Source: Flagellimonas_B algarum (GTDB lineage: Bacteria > Bacteroidota > Bacteroidia > Flavobacteriales > Flavobacteriaceae). Taken from it: a stretch of 64,000 nucleotides of DNA. The position numbers and the translations under genes are program-made. The notes under the pieces are model-generated. The model was given only the letters and a program-made list of their open reading frames with translations. It had not been told where the DNA came from and made no database searches. The stretch lies in NCBI RefSeq assembly GCF_040513375.1, contig NZ_JBEVTG010000001.1, positions 124,001 through 188,000 on the forward strand, read 5' to 3'. The stretch's first letter is position 1, and each line of letters opens with the position of its first letter. Below are positions 1 to 9,188 of the stretch, one piece after another.

Positions 1-231
1 TTGATTCGCCAAACACAACAAGACGAACAATACATCGGCCAGTTCTTCACCAAGATCCTTGTCTTTGTCGGAAGCTTTCTCACTCTGCTCGCCATACCGA
101 CGGGCAATGATCCGGGCGACCTCACCGACCTCTTCGGTCAATTGGGCCATATTGGTCAGTTCATTGAAATAGCGCACCCCATGTGCCTTGATCCAATCAT
201 CTACCGCTTTTTGGGCATTTTCAATGTTCAT
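1..231 (-). CDS. MazG-like nucleotide pyrophosphohydrolase (5' part, cut by window edge)
   Basis: The minus strand encodes the first 77 residues of a MazG-type NTP pyrophosphohydrolase, starting MNIENAQKAVDDW. The metal-binding helices are visible as LTEEVGEVARI followed by LGEELADVLF, which fits the EExxE...ExxD signature of the all-alpha NTP pyrophosphatase family. These enzymes hydrolyse nucleoside triphosphates to monophosphate and pyrophosphate and are thought to clean the nucleotide pool. The ATG at 231..229 is the only sensible start. The C-terminal part lies outside the window. The gene points the same way as the DUF3857 genes, with about 220 bases between them. The overlapping plus-strand frame is its shadow. 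Family is confident; substrate is unknown. Confidence 0.85.
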   Translation of the reverse strand, partial: MNIENAQKAVDDWIKAHGVRYFNELTNMAQLTEEVGEVARIIARRYGEQSEKASDKDKDLGEELADVLFVLLCLANQ

Positions 232-450
232 CAGTCGAACTTTTAGGTGTTCTTTTTGTTTTCAATGACAATATAGGCATTGTTAAGGGTCTATTGGTAT
301 TTTTGACTTTTACCTAAATCAAGCCGTTACGATCCCAATACTATCGAAATCGAAGGACCCTTTGCTACGGTTTCCATCAAATGGGCTATAAACGCTTACA
401 GTCCAATCCTTAGCAATAGGCACTAACCCCTTTAGCTAGGCTGCGGTTCC

Positions 451-2463
451 TTATATCCTTGTCAATACTACTTTCTCAGCTTCTTTTTTGATAATCCGCG
501 AATAAAATTCCTTAAGGGCTTGGTAGTAATTCGGAGGCACGATCGAAGTATTGATCTCGGTCGAACAGGAAAATTGCAGTTTATTTCCCATGGCCTTCAA
601 ATTGTATTTGAAAGCTCCCAATCCCTCAGGCAAAGCAAAGGATGCCGTTTCGGGTATGGTCTCGACCTGATACCCTTCGGGGATTTCAAAATTGATGGTT
701 ATCTTCCCGGTTTTCGGATAAGAGAAATCGACCGGATAATCCCGTGAATCCAGCTTGAACGGATTCTCGTCCATGGCCATGAACAGCATGGGCCTAAAAT
801 AGATCTTGTCACCGATGATTTCAGTCTGGTTCTCCTTTTCGAACGAATAGATTTCGGAAACAGGTTTCCCCATTTGTTTTAGGTTTTTAAGTTCAAAATC
901 CAGGATTTCCATTTCACCATAACGGTTCTCCAATCGTTCGATATAATCGTCCTCCTTGTTTTCATCGAACCCTTTTCGAAACTGGAAAGCCCGTTGGTAG
1001 GTGAATTGGTTTCGCAGTTTCCCTTCAATTTGTCCTTCCTCTCCGATTTTGACCTGTGCAAAGGAAATGAGTTTTGAATTGCCGTTTGGCGTCAATTTGA
1101 TCGAGGTCGAACTTCCGTCTTTTCGCACCAATCGCCCATTCCAGTTCATTACCCTTGGGGCCAATATCCCGGGAATGGCTTTTTTCTCGGTGGCATCGCA
1201 TAGGATCATCCCTTTATCGGTCTGAACAGCGGTAATCACATAATTGAACCCATCTTGTGTGGGAAACAGGGGAATGCCGTGCGATTTGGTACTGACCAAG
1301 ACCGGATCCGCCTTCAAACCCGCATGACGCAACATGGCGGTTAACATGAGATTGATGTCGGCCACATTTCCGACCCCTTCTTTATACGCCTTTTTAAGAC
1401 CATTACTACCGATGGAGTTGAAATTATTCCAGGTCATCTTATTTTGTACATAACCATAGACCAAAGCTACCTTCTGCATATCATCACCAGCTTCGGCCAA
1501 TAAAGGATCTAAATCACCATTGAAGTAATTCACTTTTGCCAATTCACCACCAAAACTATCATACTTGTAAATGGATTCGGCCACATCTTCCCAACTCAGG
1601 CTGTAGTTTTTGTACGGACGGTTTGGGAATTGAGTGGATGCCAGTTCGAACTTGACAGCACTGCGGTAGTTATCGATATTATCCGTATAATCGACTTCCT
1701 TTAAAGAAGGGATGGCCGTTGATTTGACTTTATAGACGTTTTCATAGAAATTAAGTTCCCCATTTTGGGTTCGTGAACCCGTTCTTGCTCCCAATCTGCC
1801 GGGATCGAAATCTTCTTTATACTGAACGGCGATCTTGCGGTTCTTTCGCGATTGTGCGATATCTATAGGATAAAACCCCCTGCCGTACCGCTTGAAAATG
1901 AAATACTGCGGAATCTCGATGGTCACATCCACTTCGTTCACCGGCACTCCGTATTGGAATTGAAAGTCATCCATATGCCAATACAGGGTCGATCGAATAT
2001 CGAATACAATATCAAGTACACTACCCTCTTTGACTTCCGGCATAGTGATGGAAACCTTGTTTCTGTATTTGTTGACTTCCTCTTGGAAAACCCCATCTTT
2101 TTTAAGTTTCACCTTCTCGACCGAACCATTAGCCAGATTAAAGGTATAGCCCTTGACCCCTGAAATCCGTTCGCCGTCAACCCCTGACACGTAGAGCGGC
2201 ACTTGAAAAGTACCTCTTTCAAGGCCTTCCTTCTTATAAATTTTGATTCGGTAATGCGCCTCCCGCATTTGCGACCATCCGGTTTCTGGATTGTAGTCGA
2301 AATAAACCCGTTCTTTTTTATATAAGATAGCGGCTTCGGCATCCTTTTCAACAGGATGCTCCGTCGCCTCGACTTCAGCTTTGGAGACTTTTCCGAATTT
2401 AACTTCGTTTGCGCTCAATTGCAGTGCACTGACCAGTGCAAAAAACAACAGACTTTTTCTCAT
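451..2463 (-). CDS. DUF3857 transglutaminase-like protein lacking catalytic Cys and His
   Basis: Secreted protein of 670 residues with a signal peptide (MRKSLLFFALVSALQLSA), an N-terminal DUF3857 region, a transglutaminase-like core around residues 330-450 and a C-terminal beta-rich DUF3858-like part. Beside its upstream paralogue, which keeps a Cys in YGDCKGLT and a His in GNHVIL, this protein reads VGNVADIN and FNYVIT at the matching places. Cys appears replaced by Val and His by Tyr, so it is probably not an active transglutaminase or protease. It overlaps the upstream gene by 4 bases (ATGA), so the two are translationally coupled and may work as a pair in the periplasm. The substrate is unknown. 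Confidence 0.8.
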   Translation of the reverse strand: MRKSLLFFALVSALQLSANEVKFGKVSKAEVEATEHPVEKDAEAAILYKKERVYFDYNPETGWSQMREAHYRIKIYKKEGLERGTFQVPLYVSGVDGERISGVKGYTFNLANGSVEKVKLKKDGVFQEEVNKYRNKVSITMPEVKEGSVLDIVFDIRSTLYWHMDDFQFQYGVPVNEVDVTIEIPQYFIFKRYGRGFYPIDIAQSRKNRKIAVQYKEDFDPGRLGARTGSRTQNGELNFYENVYKVKSTAIPSLKEVDYTDNIDNYRSAVKFELASTQFPNRPYKNYSLSWEDVAESIYKYDSFGGELAKVNYFNGDLDPLLAEAGDDMQKVALVYGYVQNKMTWNNFNSIGSNGLKKAYKEGVGNVADINLMLTAMLRHAGLKADPVLVSTKSHGIPLFPTQDGFNYVITAVQTDKGMILCDATEKKAIPGILAPRVMNWNGRLVRKDGSSTSIKLTPNGNSKLISFAQVKIGEEGQIEGKLRNQFTYQRAFQFRKGFDENKEDDYIERLENRYGEMEILDFELKNLKQMGKPVSEIYSFEKENQTEIIGDKIYFRPMLFMAMDENPFKLDSRDYPVDFSYPKTGKITINFEIPEGYQVETIPETASFALPEGLGAFKYNLKAMGNKLQFSCSTEINTSIVPPNYYQALKEFYSRIIKKEAEKVVLTRI

Positions 2464-4361
2464 GGTTTGGTTTTGGTTAAAACAATTCGTGAATTATCGC
2501 TGCGGGCGACTTTCTTTTTAAAATTTCGGTACGACTCGTAATCAGCCTTATCGTATCTACCGGCCCTGATGATCAACTCCCTACTATACTTGATCCGATT
2601 GGGGTCCAACAGCTCGATTTTCCTGAGGTATAGACCGAAGTCATTCTTGATTTCAAGGTCTTGGAGCATACTTGAAATCGAATAACCTTCTGGAAGTTGG
2701 ATGATGAATTCATCAATATCGTGATATCCCCTGGAGATGACCATATCCTGTTCTCGATTTCGATGGCGTTTGGGCACATATCGGTTCTTGTTGAACATGT
2801 TCGGGGCAAACAACAATTCGTTGTTTACCACGCTGGCATAGTTGGAGGCATTGAGCACGACCTTCTCTGAAAATACGATTTGGTTCTTGTCATTGTCGAG
2901 GGTAATGTTGTCAACAGACAAATCATTGATGTCGCTCCAATATTCCTTGTAATACGTTTCGAGTTCGTCTTTCTTTTTCATCGGCAGATCGTCGCGATCG
3001 GCATATTGGATGCCGGTGGATTCCAATTCAACCGATGCCTTGATTGATCCATCAGCACCTAAATTGCATTGGGCAAAGGTCTTAAGGGCACTGTCTTCGG
3101 CTTTATAGGTCTTGGTCGAAACAATCTCACCTCCCTCTGGGGTCACACGTAAAACCTTGCGATTATCCGTGAAGGTGCCGTGAAAATCGACCGGATCTCT
3201 TTGACTGGTGCATTCCAACCAGATCTCCCGTTCTCCAAGGGGTACGTTTAAAATAACATGATTGCCTTGCATGGCCGGGAAATTTGGGTCGATATCCTTG
3301 GCTTGCCGGCCCGCATGGACAACGGTATAATAGGAGGGTATTCCGACGGCGTCCAAAAGTGCTTTGGTATAATTGGTCAAGCCTTTACAATCCCCATATT
3401 TAACGCGATCGACTTCGTCGGCCGCAATGGGCATCCAACCTCCGATTCCCAATTGCACACTGATGTAACGCGTATTGTTTTGGACGTATTCATAAATCGT
3501 CCTGACTTTTTCTTCATTGGTCATCGCACCGTTTACCAATTGTCTGATCTTGGCAACCGTGCTCTCATCCAAATTCGCCTGATCTCTGAGCAAACGTTCG
3601 TACATCCATTTCCCAAAACCATTCCAGTCCTTTGCCTCCCCGTCGATCCCTTCGATATGGAAACGTTCAAGGGCCAACTTGACCGATGGGGCGATTTCAG
3701 AAAACGGAGGTGAAAGGGTTTCCCTTTTCAAGGCTGTTAAGGGCCCAGCACTGAATTCATAGGACGCTGGATCACTATCGGAACGCACACCGAATTTTTC
3801 AAAGTGATAGGTTTTATGACGAACTGCGATCGAAGGAAGCACATTGAGCTTGTAATGACTCTTCTCCACACTGACATTGTAGCCGTCCAAGAAATACCAA
3901 TTCGGAAGAAAGGCCGTGTTAATCGTGCCCGTCTTTTTTTCAAAAACCACGGTGTAGGGGTAGGCAGTCGGGGTATATCTTAAAAATTTCATTCGGGAAT
4001 CGGAATACAGGGTGCCGCCGGATACGGCACTTTGATCGATAAAATCCTTTTCCTTGAATTTCTTGATTTCCTTACCGAGCTTGTCATAAACCCTGGCCTC
4101 TAAATCCAAAACTTTATCATTCTTATCGTAACCGACATAGGCATGCACAAAGCGTTCACCATCCTTGTTCAATACCGTTACGACCCGTTTGGATTCGATT
4201 TGCATATAATCTTGACGCTCAACGGTAATTTGTGTTTGGTCTAGACGTACTACCGCATCGGCATTTTCAAGAAGGGTTGGGTCAATGGAATTGTAGGTAA
4301 GTCCTTCTTGCTGAGCAACTAACAAACAAGGAAGAACAAGGCTTAGAAAAAACAAGCGCAT
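2460..4361 (-). CDS. DUF3857 / transglutaminase-domain protein (catalytic residues kept)
   Basis: Secreted protein of 633 residues with a signal peptide (MRLFFLSLVLPCLLVAQ), DUF3857 at about 40-200 and a transglutaminase-like core at about 270-390. The core holds YVQNNTRYISVQLG, then KYGDCKGLTNY with the likely nucleophilic Cys, then QGNHVIL with the likely His. Such proteins are common in Bacteroidota and are predicted to act in the periplasm on peptides or proteins; no substrate is established. The start ATG at 4361 directly precedes a good signal peptide. It is the first gene of a pair with the inactive-looking paralogue. dtd lies 80 bases upstream on the same strand, so one transcript from rsgA through both DUF3857 genes is possible. 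Confidence 0.85.
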   Translation of the reverse strand: MRLFFLSLVLPCLLVAQQEGLTYNSIDPTLLENADAVVRLDQTQITVERQDYMQIESKRVVTVLNKDGERFVHAYVGYDKNDKVLDLEARVYDKLGKEIKKFKEKDFIDQSAVSGGTLYSDSRMKFLRYTPTAYPYTVVFEKKTGTINTAFLPNWYFLDGYNVSVEKSHYKLNVLPSIAVRHKTYHFEKFGVRSDSDPASYEFSAGPLTALKRETLSPPFSEIAPSVKLALERFHIEGIDGEAKDWNGFGKWMYERLLRDQANLDESTVAKIRQLVNGAMTNEEKVRTIYEYVQNNTRYISVQLGIGGWMPIAADEVDRVKYGDCKGLTNYTKALLDAVGIPSYYTVVHAGRQAKDIDPNFPAMQGNHVILNVPLGEREIWLECTSQRDPVDFHGTFTDNRKVLRVTPEGGEIVSTKTYKAEDSALKTFAQCNLGADGSIKASVELESTGIQYADRDDLPMKKKDELETYYKEYWSDINDLSVDNITLDNDKNQIVFSEKVVLNASNYASVVNNELLFAPNMFNKNRYVPKRHRNREQDMVISRGYHDIDEFIIQLPEGYSISSMLQDLEIKNDFGLYLRKIELLDPNRIKYSRELIIRAGRYDKADYESYRNFKKKVARSDNSRIVLTKTKP

Positions 4362-4441
4362 GTTAGGGTCGGTTTAGGTTTTAGCTTAACGACATGAAAG
4401 TACTTTTTCTTACGGAATGAGCGAAAAAAATGTCAGAAAAA

Positions 4442-4894
4442 TTATTCCTTCTTTTTGCTGTCCATCACAATGGTTACCGGTCCGTCATTCAACAAGGATA
4501 CTTTCATGTCGGCACCGAAAATACCGGTTCCTACTTGCTTGCCAAGCAAGACTTCGATAGTCTTCACGAATTTCCGATATATGGGTATTGCGATATCGGG
4601 TTTCGCAGCCTTGATATACGAAGGGCGATTCCCTTTCTTGGTCGCTGCCTGTAAGGTGAATTGACTAACGACGATGGCGTCGCCGGCTTCTTGCAATAAC
4701 GAACGGTTCATTACGCCATCTTCGTCATTGAAAATGCGAAGGTTGCAGATTTTCTTGGCCAACCAATCAATATCTTCTTGCCCGTCGGCTTCTTCGATAC
4801 CGACCAGAACCAGTAATCCTTTTGCCATGGCCGCAACGGTTTTGCCCTCAACCACGACACTTGCTTCCGAAACCCTTTGGATCACTGCGCGCAT
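4442..4894 (-). CDS. dtd: D-aminoacyl-tRNA deacylase
   Basis: A 150-residue protein of the DTD family, which hydrolyses D-amino acids wrongly attached to tRNA and so protects translation from D-amino acids. The two family signatures are present: SQFTLQA at residues 77-83, which holds the active-site Thr, and NDGPVT at 136-141 with the cross-subunit Gly-Pro motif. Length is normal for the family. The start ATG overlaps the rsgA stop codon by one base (TGATG), which implies translational coupling. Cytoplasmic and probably dimeric. Assignment is secure. Confidence 0.96.
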   Translation of the reverse strand: MRAVIQRVSEASVVVEGKTVAAMAKGLLVLVGIEEADGQEDIDWLAKKICNLRIFNDEDGVMNRSLLQEAGDAIVVSQFTLQAATKKGNRPSYIKAAKPDIAIPIYRKFVKTIEVLLGKQVGTGIFGADMKVSLLNDGPVTIVMDSKKKE

Positions 4895-5847
4895 CAGTCT
4901 ATTTTATGGATATCCACGCGATAACTCTCTGTCGTATCTTCCTCCAGCATCTGCACATAGCTCCGGTATCTGCTCCATGGCAGCTCCCCTGATTCCAAAG
5001 CTGCTTTGACCGCGCATTTGGGTTCATCGAGATGCAGGCAATTGTTGAATTTGCATGCTGCTTTCAGTGCGAAGAACTCAGGGAAATAATCGCCGATTTC
5101 CTCCTTATCCATATCAACGATACCAAAACCCCGTATTCCGGGGGTATCGATGATCTTGGCCCCGAAAGACAAGTCATACATTTCGGCAAAAGTAGTGGTG
5201 TGTTGGCCTTGCAAGTGTTGGCTGGATATTTCGGAAGTCTTTAATCGCAACTCGGGTTCCATTTTGTTGATCAGGGTCGATTTGCCTACCCCTGAATGCC
5301 CAGAGAACATGCTGGTCTTTCCCTGCATCATTTCCATCACCTGTGTCACGTTCGTTCCTTGCTTGGCACAGATCTCGATACAAGGATATCCGATTTTCCG
5401 ATACAGGGCGATCAAATATTCGACCTCGACGGCTTGTTCGTCATCATAGAGGTCCATTTTGTTGAACAATAAGACGGCCGGAATGCCATAGGCCTCCGCC
5501 GTAACCAAGAAGCGATCGATAAAACTCGTAAACGTGGTCGGGTTGTATAGGGTCACCATCAAGAACACTTGATCAAGGTTGGCCGCTATGATGTGTGTCT
5601 GTTTCGACAGGTTGACCGATTTTCGGATGATGTAATTCCGGCGTTCCGAAATGCCCGTAATCACCCCAAGGGTCTCGTCTCCGACGGTTTCCAGTTCGAA
5701 TTCGACCTCATCACCGACAGCCACCGGGTTGGTGCTTTTAATGCCTTTGATCCGGAATTTCCCCTTGATCCTACACTGAAAGAACCCCTCATCGGCCGAT
5801 TTGACGGTATACCAGCTGCCTGTCGATTTATATACGGTTCCGCGCAT
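4894..5847 (-). CDS. rsgA: Ribosome small subunit-dependent GTPase RsgA
   Basis: Circularly permuted GTPase of 317 residues that helps late 30S subunit maturation. Order: OB-fold at about 1-65, G4 motif NKMD at 129-132, P-loop GHSGVGKST at 183-191, G3 DTPG at 234-237, then a zinc site formed by C265, C270, H272 and C278. G4 before G1 is diagnostic of the YjeQ/RsgA family. A longer frame starts 12 codons upstream (MLLYKLLSTSHL), but related proteins begin with MxGxVYKSTGSWY, so the ATG at 5847 is preferred. The gene is coupled to dtd by a one-base overlap. Confidence 0.95.
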   Translation of the reverse strand: MRGTVYKSTGSWYTVKSADEGFFQCRIKGKFRIKGIKSTNPVAVGDEVEFELETVGDETLGVITGISERRNYIIRKSVNLSKQTHIIAANLDQVFLMVTLYNPTTFTSFIDRFLVTAEAYGIPAVLLFNKMDLYDDEQAVEVEYLIALYRKIGYPCIEICAKQGTNVTQVMEMMQGKTSMFSGHSGVGKSTLINKMEPELRLKTSEISSQHLQGQHTTTFAEMYDLSFGAKIIDTPGIRGFGIVDMDKEEIGDYFPEFFALKAACKFNNCLHLDEPKCAVKAALESGELPWSRYRSYVQMLEEDTTESYRVDIHKID

Positions 5848-5951
5848 TAAATGGCTTGTTGATAACAATTTATACAATAACAAAGAAACAATTTTCTTTT
5901 CTTACAAAATCCTGTTAACATTGGATTCAAATTCATAAAACATAAGCAACC

Positions 5952-6392
5952 ATGAAAAAAATCGTATCACTTGTCGTTTTGGCACTTGTCGCTTCTTTCG
6001 GCGTTGAAGCCCAAGAATTCAAGGTCATTACCAGTGTGGAATCGATCGTACCCAACGGATTGGGAAGATCGCGAATCATCAATGCCTTGGAAGACAAGGA
6101 TTATCGGGAATACACCAGTGTGCAGACCGAAGAAGACAACACCCGTAACAAATCGAAACGAGGCGAAATCCGCGTTAAGAACTTCGAGGAGACCAAATTG
6201 TTGAACTTCTACAATCTGGGAGGTATCCGTTTTCAGAACATTGCGGCCAACGATGCCCTGATCACTTCGATGATCAATGACATGGTCACCAATGGATGGG
6301 AATTGGTTTTCGTCACCAGTGCCGTTGAGAGTGAAGGCGGTAAAGGGGATGGAAAAGGGATATTCATCACCCGATACATTTTCAAAAAGTAA
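5952..6392 (+). CDS. Secreted small protein, DUF4177-like C-terminus
   Basis: A 146-residue protein with a clear signal peptide (MKKIVSLVVLALVASFGVEAQ). The C-terminal half (INDMVTNGWELVFVTSAVE, then a Gly-rich turn and FITRYIFKK) resembles the short beta-alpha-beta pattern of DUF4177 proteins, whose members often carry GWELV. I do not recognise a function. It is divergent from rsgA and stands alone, followed within 10 bases by a strong hairpin terminator shared with the convergent DUF2807 gene. Likely periplasmic. The DUF4177 link is a resemblance only. Confidence 0.7.
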   Translation: MKKIVSLVVLALVASFGVEAQEFKVITSVESIVPNGLGRSRIINALEDKDYREYTSVQTEEDNTRNKSKRGEIRVKNFEETKLLNFYNLGGIRFQNIAANDALITSMINDMVTNGWELVFVTSAVESEGGKGDGKGIFITRYIFKK

Positions 6393-6399
6393 GCCAACA

Positions 6400-6427
6400 A
6401 AAAAGCCCCGGAATACCGGGGCTTTTT
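6400..6427. terminator. Bidirectional intrinsic terminator
   Basis: A perfect 12-bp stem, AAAAAGCCCCGG at 6400-6411 with its complement at 6416-6427 and a 4-base AATA loop. A-rich and T-rich flanks give a U-tract in both directions. It lies between the convergent genes ending at 6392 (+) and 6443 (-), so it can end both transcripts. Confidence 0.9.
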
Positions 6428-6442
6428 CTTTATCACCTCAAT

Positions 6443-7117
6443 TTACTCCACTATGCGGACCCTTCCGCCAGCGAATGTCTTTTTGTTCACTTGTTGAGGC
6501 TGCCCGTAGACGGTAACGTCTCCACCGGCCCTTACATTGATATCGACCCTTTCAGAGGCGAACACATCGGCCTCACCGCCCGCTGAGATCTTTACTTCCA
6601 AGGTTGCGCTCCGCAAGTCACGGCCATCAAAAATACCTCCGGTATTCAGCACGATGTTTTGATTCTCGGCCAATCCGGAAGCTTCAATGATCCCTCCGGT
6701 CACCGCCCTGATATCGGCAAAACCGACTTCCATACCGATTCGGATTTGGGCACCTTCTTGGGCCCTGAGTTCAATTTTATTTTGATCGACCATCTCATTG
6801 CAGGTAATGCGGGCGCCTTCATTGGCGTCGATGACGTCGACCGAGGTATAGTACACCTCGATAAAGGTATCTTCCCCTGTGAATTTCTTGTCCAATTGCA
6901 TGCGCAATTTCAATACCCCGTCTTTGTTCGTCCAGGTGATGTCATCCACGTTTCTCCCTTTGATCATGATCCTGTTCTCATCGGATTGGATCATATTGAC
7001 CTCGATCAAATCGAATACTTTGATCTTATTGAATTCACCGACTTCACGGTCGATGGTACGTTGCGCGATCAAGGTTGATGCGAACAAGGCGAAGCAAACT
7101 GTAATTATGGCTCTCAT
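6443..7117 (-). CDS. Secreted DUF2807 (GIN domain) protein
   Basis: A 224-residue secreted protein with signal peptide MRAIITVCFALFASTLIAQ. The rest shows repeating beta-strand units such as ISAGGEADVFASERVDINVRAGGDVTVYGQP, typical of the DUF2807 head-GIN beta-helix family of Bacteroidota. These are putative auto-transporter-like adhesin domains without an established function. A second family member lies in this window at 21033-21827. The start ATG is followed at once by the signal peptide. The gene is monocistronic, with a terminator downstream and the aromatic operon terminator upstream. Confidence 0.85.
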   Translation of the reverse strand: MRAIITVCFALFASTLIAQRTIDREVGEFNKIKVFDLIEVNMIQSDENRIMIKGRNVDDITWTNKDGVLKLRMQLDKKFTGEDTFIEVYYTSVDVIDANEGARITCNEMVDQNKIELRAQEGAQIRIGMEVGFADIRAVTGGIIEASGLAENQNIVLNTGGIFDGRDLRSATLEVKISAGGEADVFASERVDINVRAGGDVTVYGQPQQVNKKTFAGGRVRIVE

Positions 7118-7177
7118 GTTGTAGTGATTTGTTTGTTGAATGATTGTCGGATTTTCGATTTGTTACAGTACCAATCA

Positions 7178-7209
7178 AAAAAAATGCCATTTCGTTTGAA
7201 ATGGCATTA
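7178..7209 (-). terminator. Intrinsic terminator of the aromatic amino acid operon
   Basis: Read on the minus strand, a 10-bp stem (AATGCCATTT / AAATGGCATT, arms 7200-7209 and 7184-7193, 6-base loop) is followed by about eight U residues from the A-run at 7178-7185. It starts about 25 bases after the stop codon of the DAHP synthase/chorismate mutase gene and ends the pheA-led transcript before the DUF2807 gene. Confidence 0.85.
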
Positions 7210-7232
7210 AAATCCAAAAAGCAAAAAAAGCT

Positions 7233-8315
7233 TTAAGCGTTGATGATTTTTTCTTGATGATTGATCGATTCTTGGTGGATGGCCTTGAACATGCGGAGCA
7301 CGAACTCCTCGCTCAAGCCATATTGCTCCCCTTCCAGGATCATCTTACCCAAGATGGCGTTCCATCGGTTGGTCTGAAGCACGGCTACGTTGCGTTTCTT
7401 TTTCAGGGCACCGATACCATCGGAAACTTTCATACGATCCCCCATCATTTCGATCAATTTATTGTCGATTACATCGATTTGGGCCCTTAGATTGGCCAAA
7501 TGGGCATTATACTCGGCTTCTTCATCGGTTTCCTTTCGCATCTTCAAGTCTTTGAACATCTGCTTTAGTACCGTTGGGGTGACCTGTTGGGCGGCATCAC
7601 TCCAAGCGTTATCCGGATCGGTATGGGTTTCGATCATCAAACCGTCAAAGTTCAAATCGAGGGCGGTTTGCGATACATCGAAGACCATATCCCTTTTTCC
7701 GGTGATGTGGCTTGGGTCATTGATCAAAGGCAGGTCAGGAAACCTGCTCTGTAATTCGATCGCCAACTGCCATTCGGGAATGTTGCGGTATTTCGTTTTT
7801 TGATAAGTTGAAAACCCTCTGTGGATGACCCCCAGTTTTTCGATACTGGCCGAATACAACCGCTCGACAGCCCCAAGCCATAAAGATAAATCCGGATTGA
7901 CCGGGTTTTTGATCAGAACGACCTTATCGGTACCTTCCAAGGCATCGGCGATCTCTTGTACGATAAATGGACTCACCGTTGAACGGGCCCCGATCCAAAG
8001 CAGGTCGACATCGTGCTCCAAAGCCAAATCGACATGGGCTTTATTCGCTACTTCGGTGGCGGTTTTCAATCCGGTCTCTTCCTTTACCTTTTGCAACCAT
8101 TTAAGGCCTATGGCGCCCACCCCTTCGAAATTACCGGGTCTTGTTCGTGGTTTCCAGATCCCGGCACGGTAGTAGCTTACGTCGGAGTCTTTCAACTCGT
8201 GGGCGATCTTCAACACCTGCTCCTCGGTTTCCGCGCTGCACGGACCGGCAATGACCAGCGGGTGCGGTAATTCCATTTCATCTAACCAGGTCCGTAATTT
8301 TTTTGAATTTTCCAT
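7233..8315 (-). CDS. Bifunctional 3-deoxy-7-phosphoheptulonate synthase / chorismate mutase
   Basis: A 360-residue two-domain enzyme. Residues about 15-260 form a type I-beta DAHP synthase (HPLVIAGPCSAET, AGIWKPRTRPGNFEG, LLWIGARSTVSPF, LINDPSHITGKR), which condenses phosphoenolpyruvate with erythrose 4-phosphate. Residues about 270-350 form an AroQ-type chorismate mutase (NLRAQIDVIDNKLIEMM, RMKVSDGIGALKK). It therefore catalyses both the first step of the shikimate pathway and the branch step to prephenate. The longest frame begins with TTG at 8321; the ATG at 8315, two bases after the tyrA stop, is preferred. It is the last gene of the operon and is followed by a terminator. Fused mutase domains often give feedback control by prephenate in other bacteria; whether that holds here is inference. 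Confidence 0.93.
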   Translation of the reverse strand: MENSKKLRTWLDEMELPHPLVIAGPCSAETEEQVLKIAHELKDSDVSYYRAGIWKPRTRPGNFEGVGAIGLKWLQKVKEETGLKTATEVANKAHVDLALEHDVDLLWIGARSTVSPFIVQEIADALEGTDKVVLIKNPVNPDLSLWLGAVERLYSASIEKLGVIHRGFSTYQKTKYRNIPEWQLAIELQSRFPDLPLINDPSHITGKRDMVFDVSQTALDLNFDGLMIETHTDPDNAWSDAAQQVTPTVLKQMFKDLKMRKETDEEAEYNAHLANLRAQIDVIDNKLIEMMGDRMKVSDGIGALKKKRNVAVLQTNRWNAILGKMILEGEQYGLSEEFVLRMFKAIHQESINHQEKIINA

Positions 8316-8317
8316 TT

Positions 8318-9187
8318 TCAATCTGCTGTTTTAGTAAGGGGTATTCCTTTTAAGATTTGTTTTATTCGATTCGTATTGTTCATTTCATCGTAGATTGCCT
8401 TGAAATCACCTGATTGCATCAGCGCTTTAAAGGCTTCGAGATTTTGTATGTATTCATCCAAGGTCTCGATAACATTGGCTTTGTTCTGTTCGAAAATCGG
8501 TGTCCACATATCCGGTGAACTTTTCGCCAGCCTTACGGTACTTTCAAAACCACTCCCTGCCATATCGAAGATATCGCGTTCGTTTTTTTCCTTTTCAATG
8601 ACGGTCTTGCCCAACATAAAGGAACTGATGTGCGACAAGTGCGACACATAGGCGATATGCTTGTCATGGGCATCGGGGTTCATATACCGGATGCGCATGC
8701 CCAGGTCTTGAAACAGTTTCAAAGCCCGTTCCTGTAATTGAAACGCGGTCATTTCAACCTCGCAAATAATATTCGTCTTGCCATCGTACAAGCCATCAAA
8801 GGCAGCCGAAGGACCTGAGAATTCCGTTCCAGCGATCGGATGGCACGACAAGTAGTTGCGACGTTTTGGATGATCGGCTACCGTTTCGCAGATCAGGGCC
8901 TTAGTCGAACCTGCATCTACGACCACACAAGTATCGTTGACGGCATCCAACACTTTGGGCAATTCACTGACCAAGGCATCGACCGGTATCGCAAGGAGTA
9001 CCATATCGGCTTTTTTCAGGGCATCCGTATCGGCCTTGTCATCGATGAGGCCCTGTGCAAGGGCTTCTTCCAAATGTCGGGCATTGGCATCGGCCCCCTG
9101 GATTGAAACCGCAGGATGCAGTCGCTTGATTCCCTTGGCAAAAGAACCGCCGATTAGGCCAACTCCGATGATCACTACATTTTCCAT
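8318..9187 (-). CDS. tyrA: Prephenate dehydrogenase
   Basis: A 289-residue NAD(P)-dependent dehydrogenase that converts prephenate to 4-hydroxyphenylpyruvate for tyrosine synthesis. The N-terminal Rossmann motif GVGLIGG is at residues 8-14. The family substrate region follows as SCHPIAGTEFSGPSAA, with the catalytic His region at AYVSHLSHISSFML and DMAGSGFESTVRLAKSSPDMW. There is no ACT domain at the C-terminus. It starts one base after the aminotransferase stop codon and ends two bases before the DAHP synthase start, a tightly packed operon. Confidence 0.93.
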   Translation of the reverse strand: MENVVIIGVGLIGGSFAKGIKRLHPAVSIQGADANARHLEEALAQGLIDDKADTDALKKADMVLLAIPVDALVSELPKVLDAVNDTCVVVDAGSTKALICETVADHPKRRNYLSCHPIAGTEFSGPSAAFDGLYDGKTNIICEVEMTAFQLQERALKLFQDLGMRIRYMNPDAHDKHIAYVSHLSHISSFMLGKTVIEKEKNERDIFDMAGSGFESTVRLAKSSPDMWTPIFEQNKANVIETLDEYIQNLEAFKALMQSGDFKAIYDEMNNTNRIKQILKGIPLTKTAD

Positions 9188-9188
9188 A

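Noticed and set aside
1..246. Plus-strand frame of 81 codons starting with TTG
   Set aside because: It is the antisense shadow of the MazG-like gene on the minus strand, which has family motifs.
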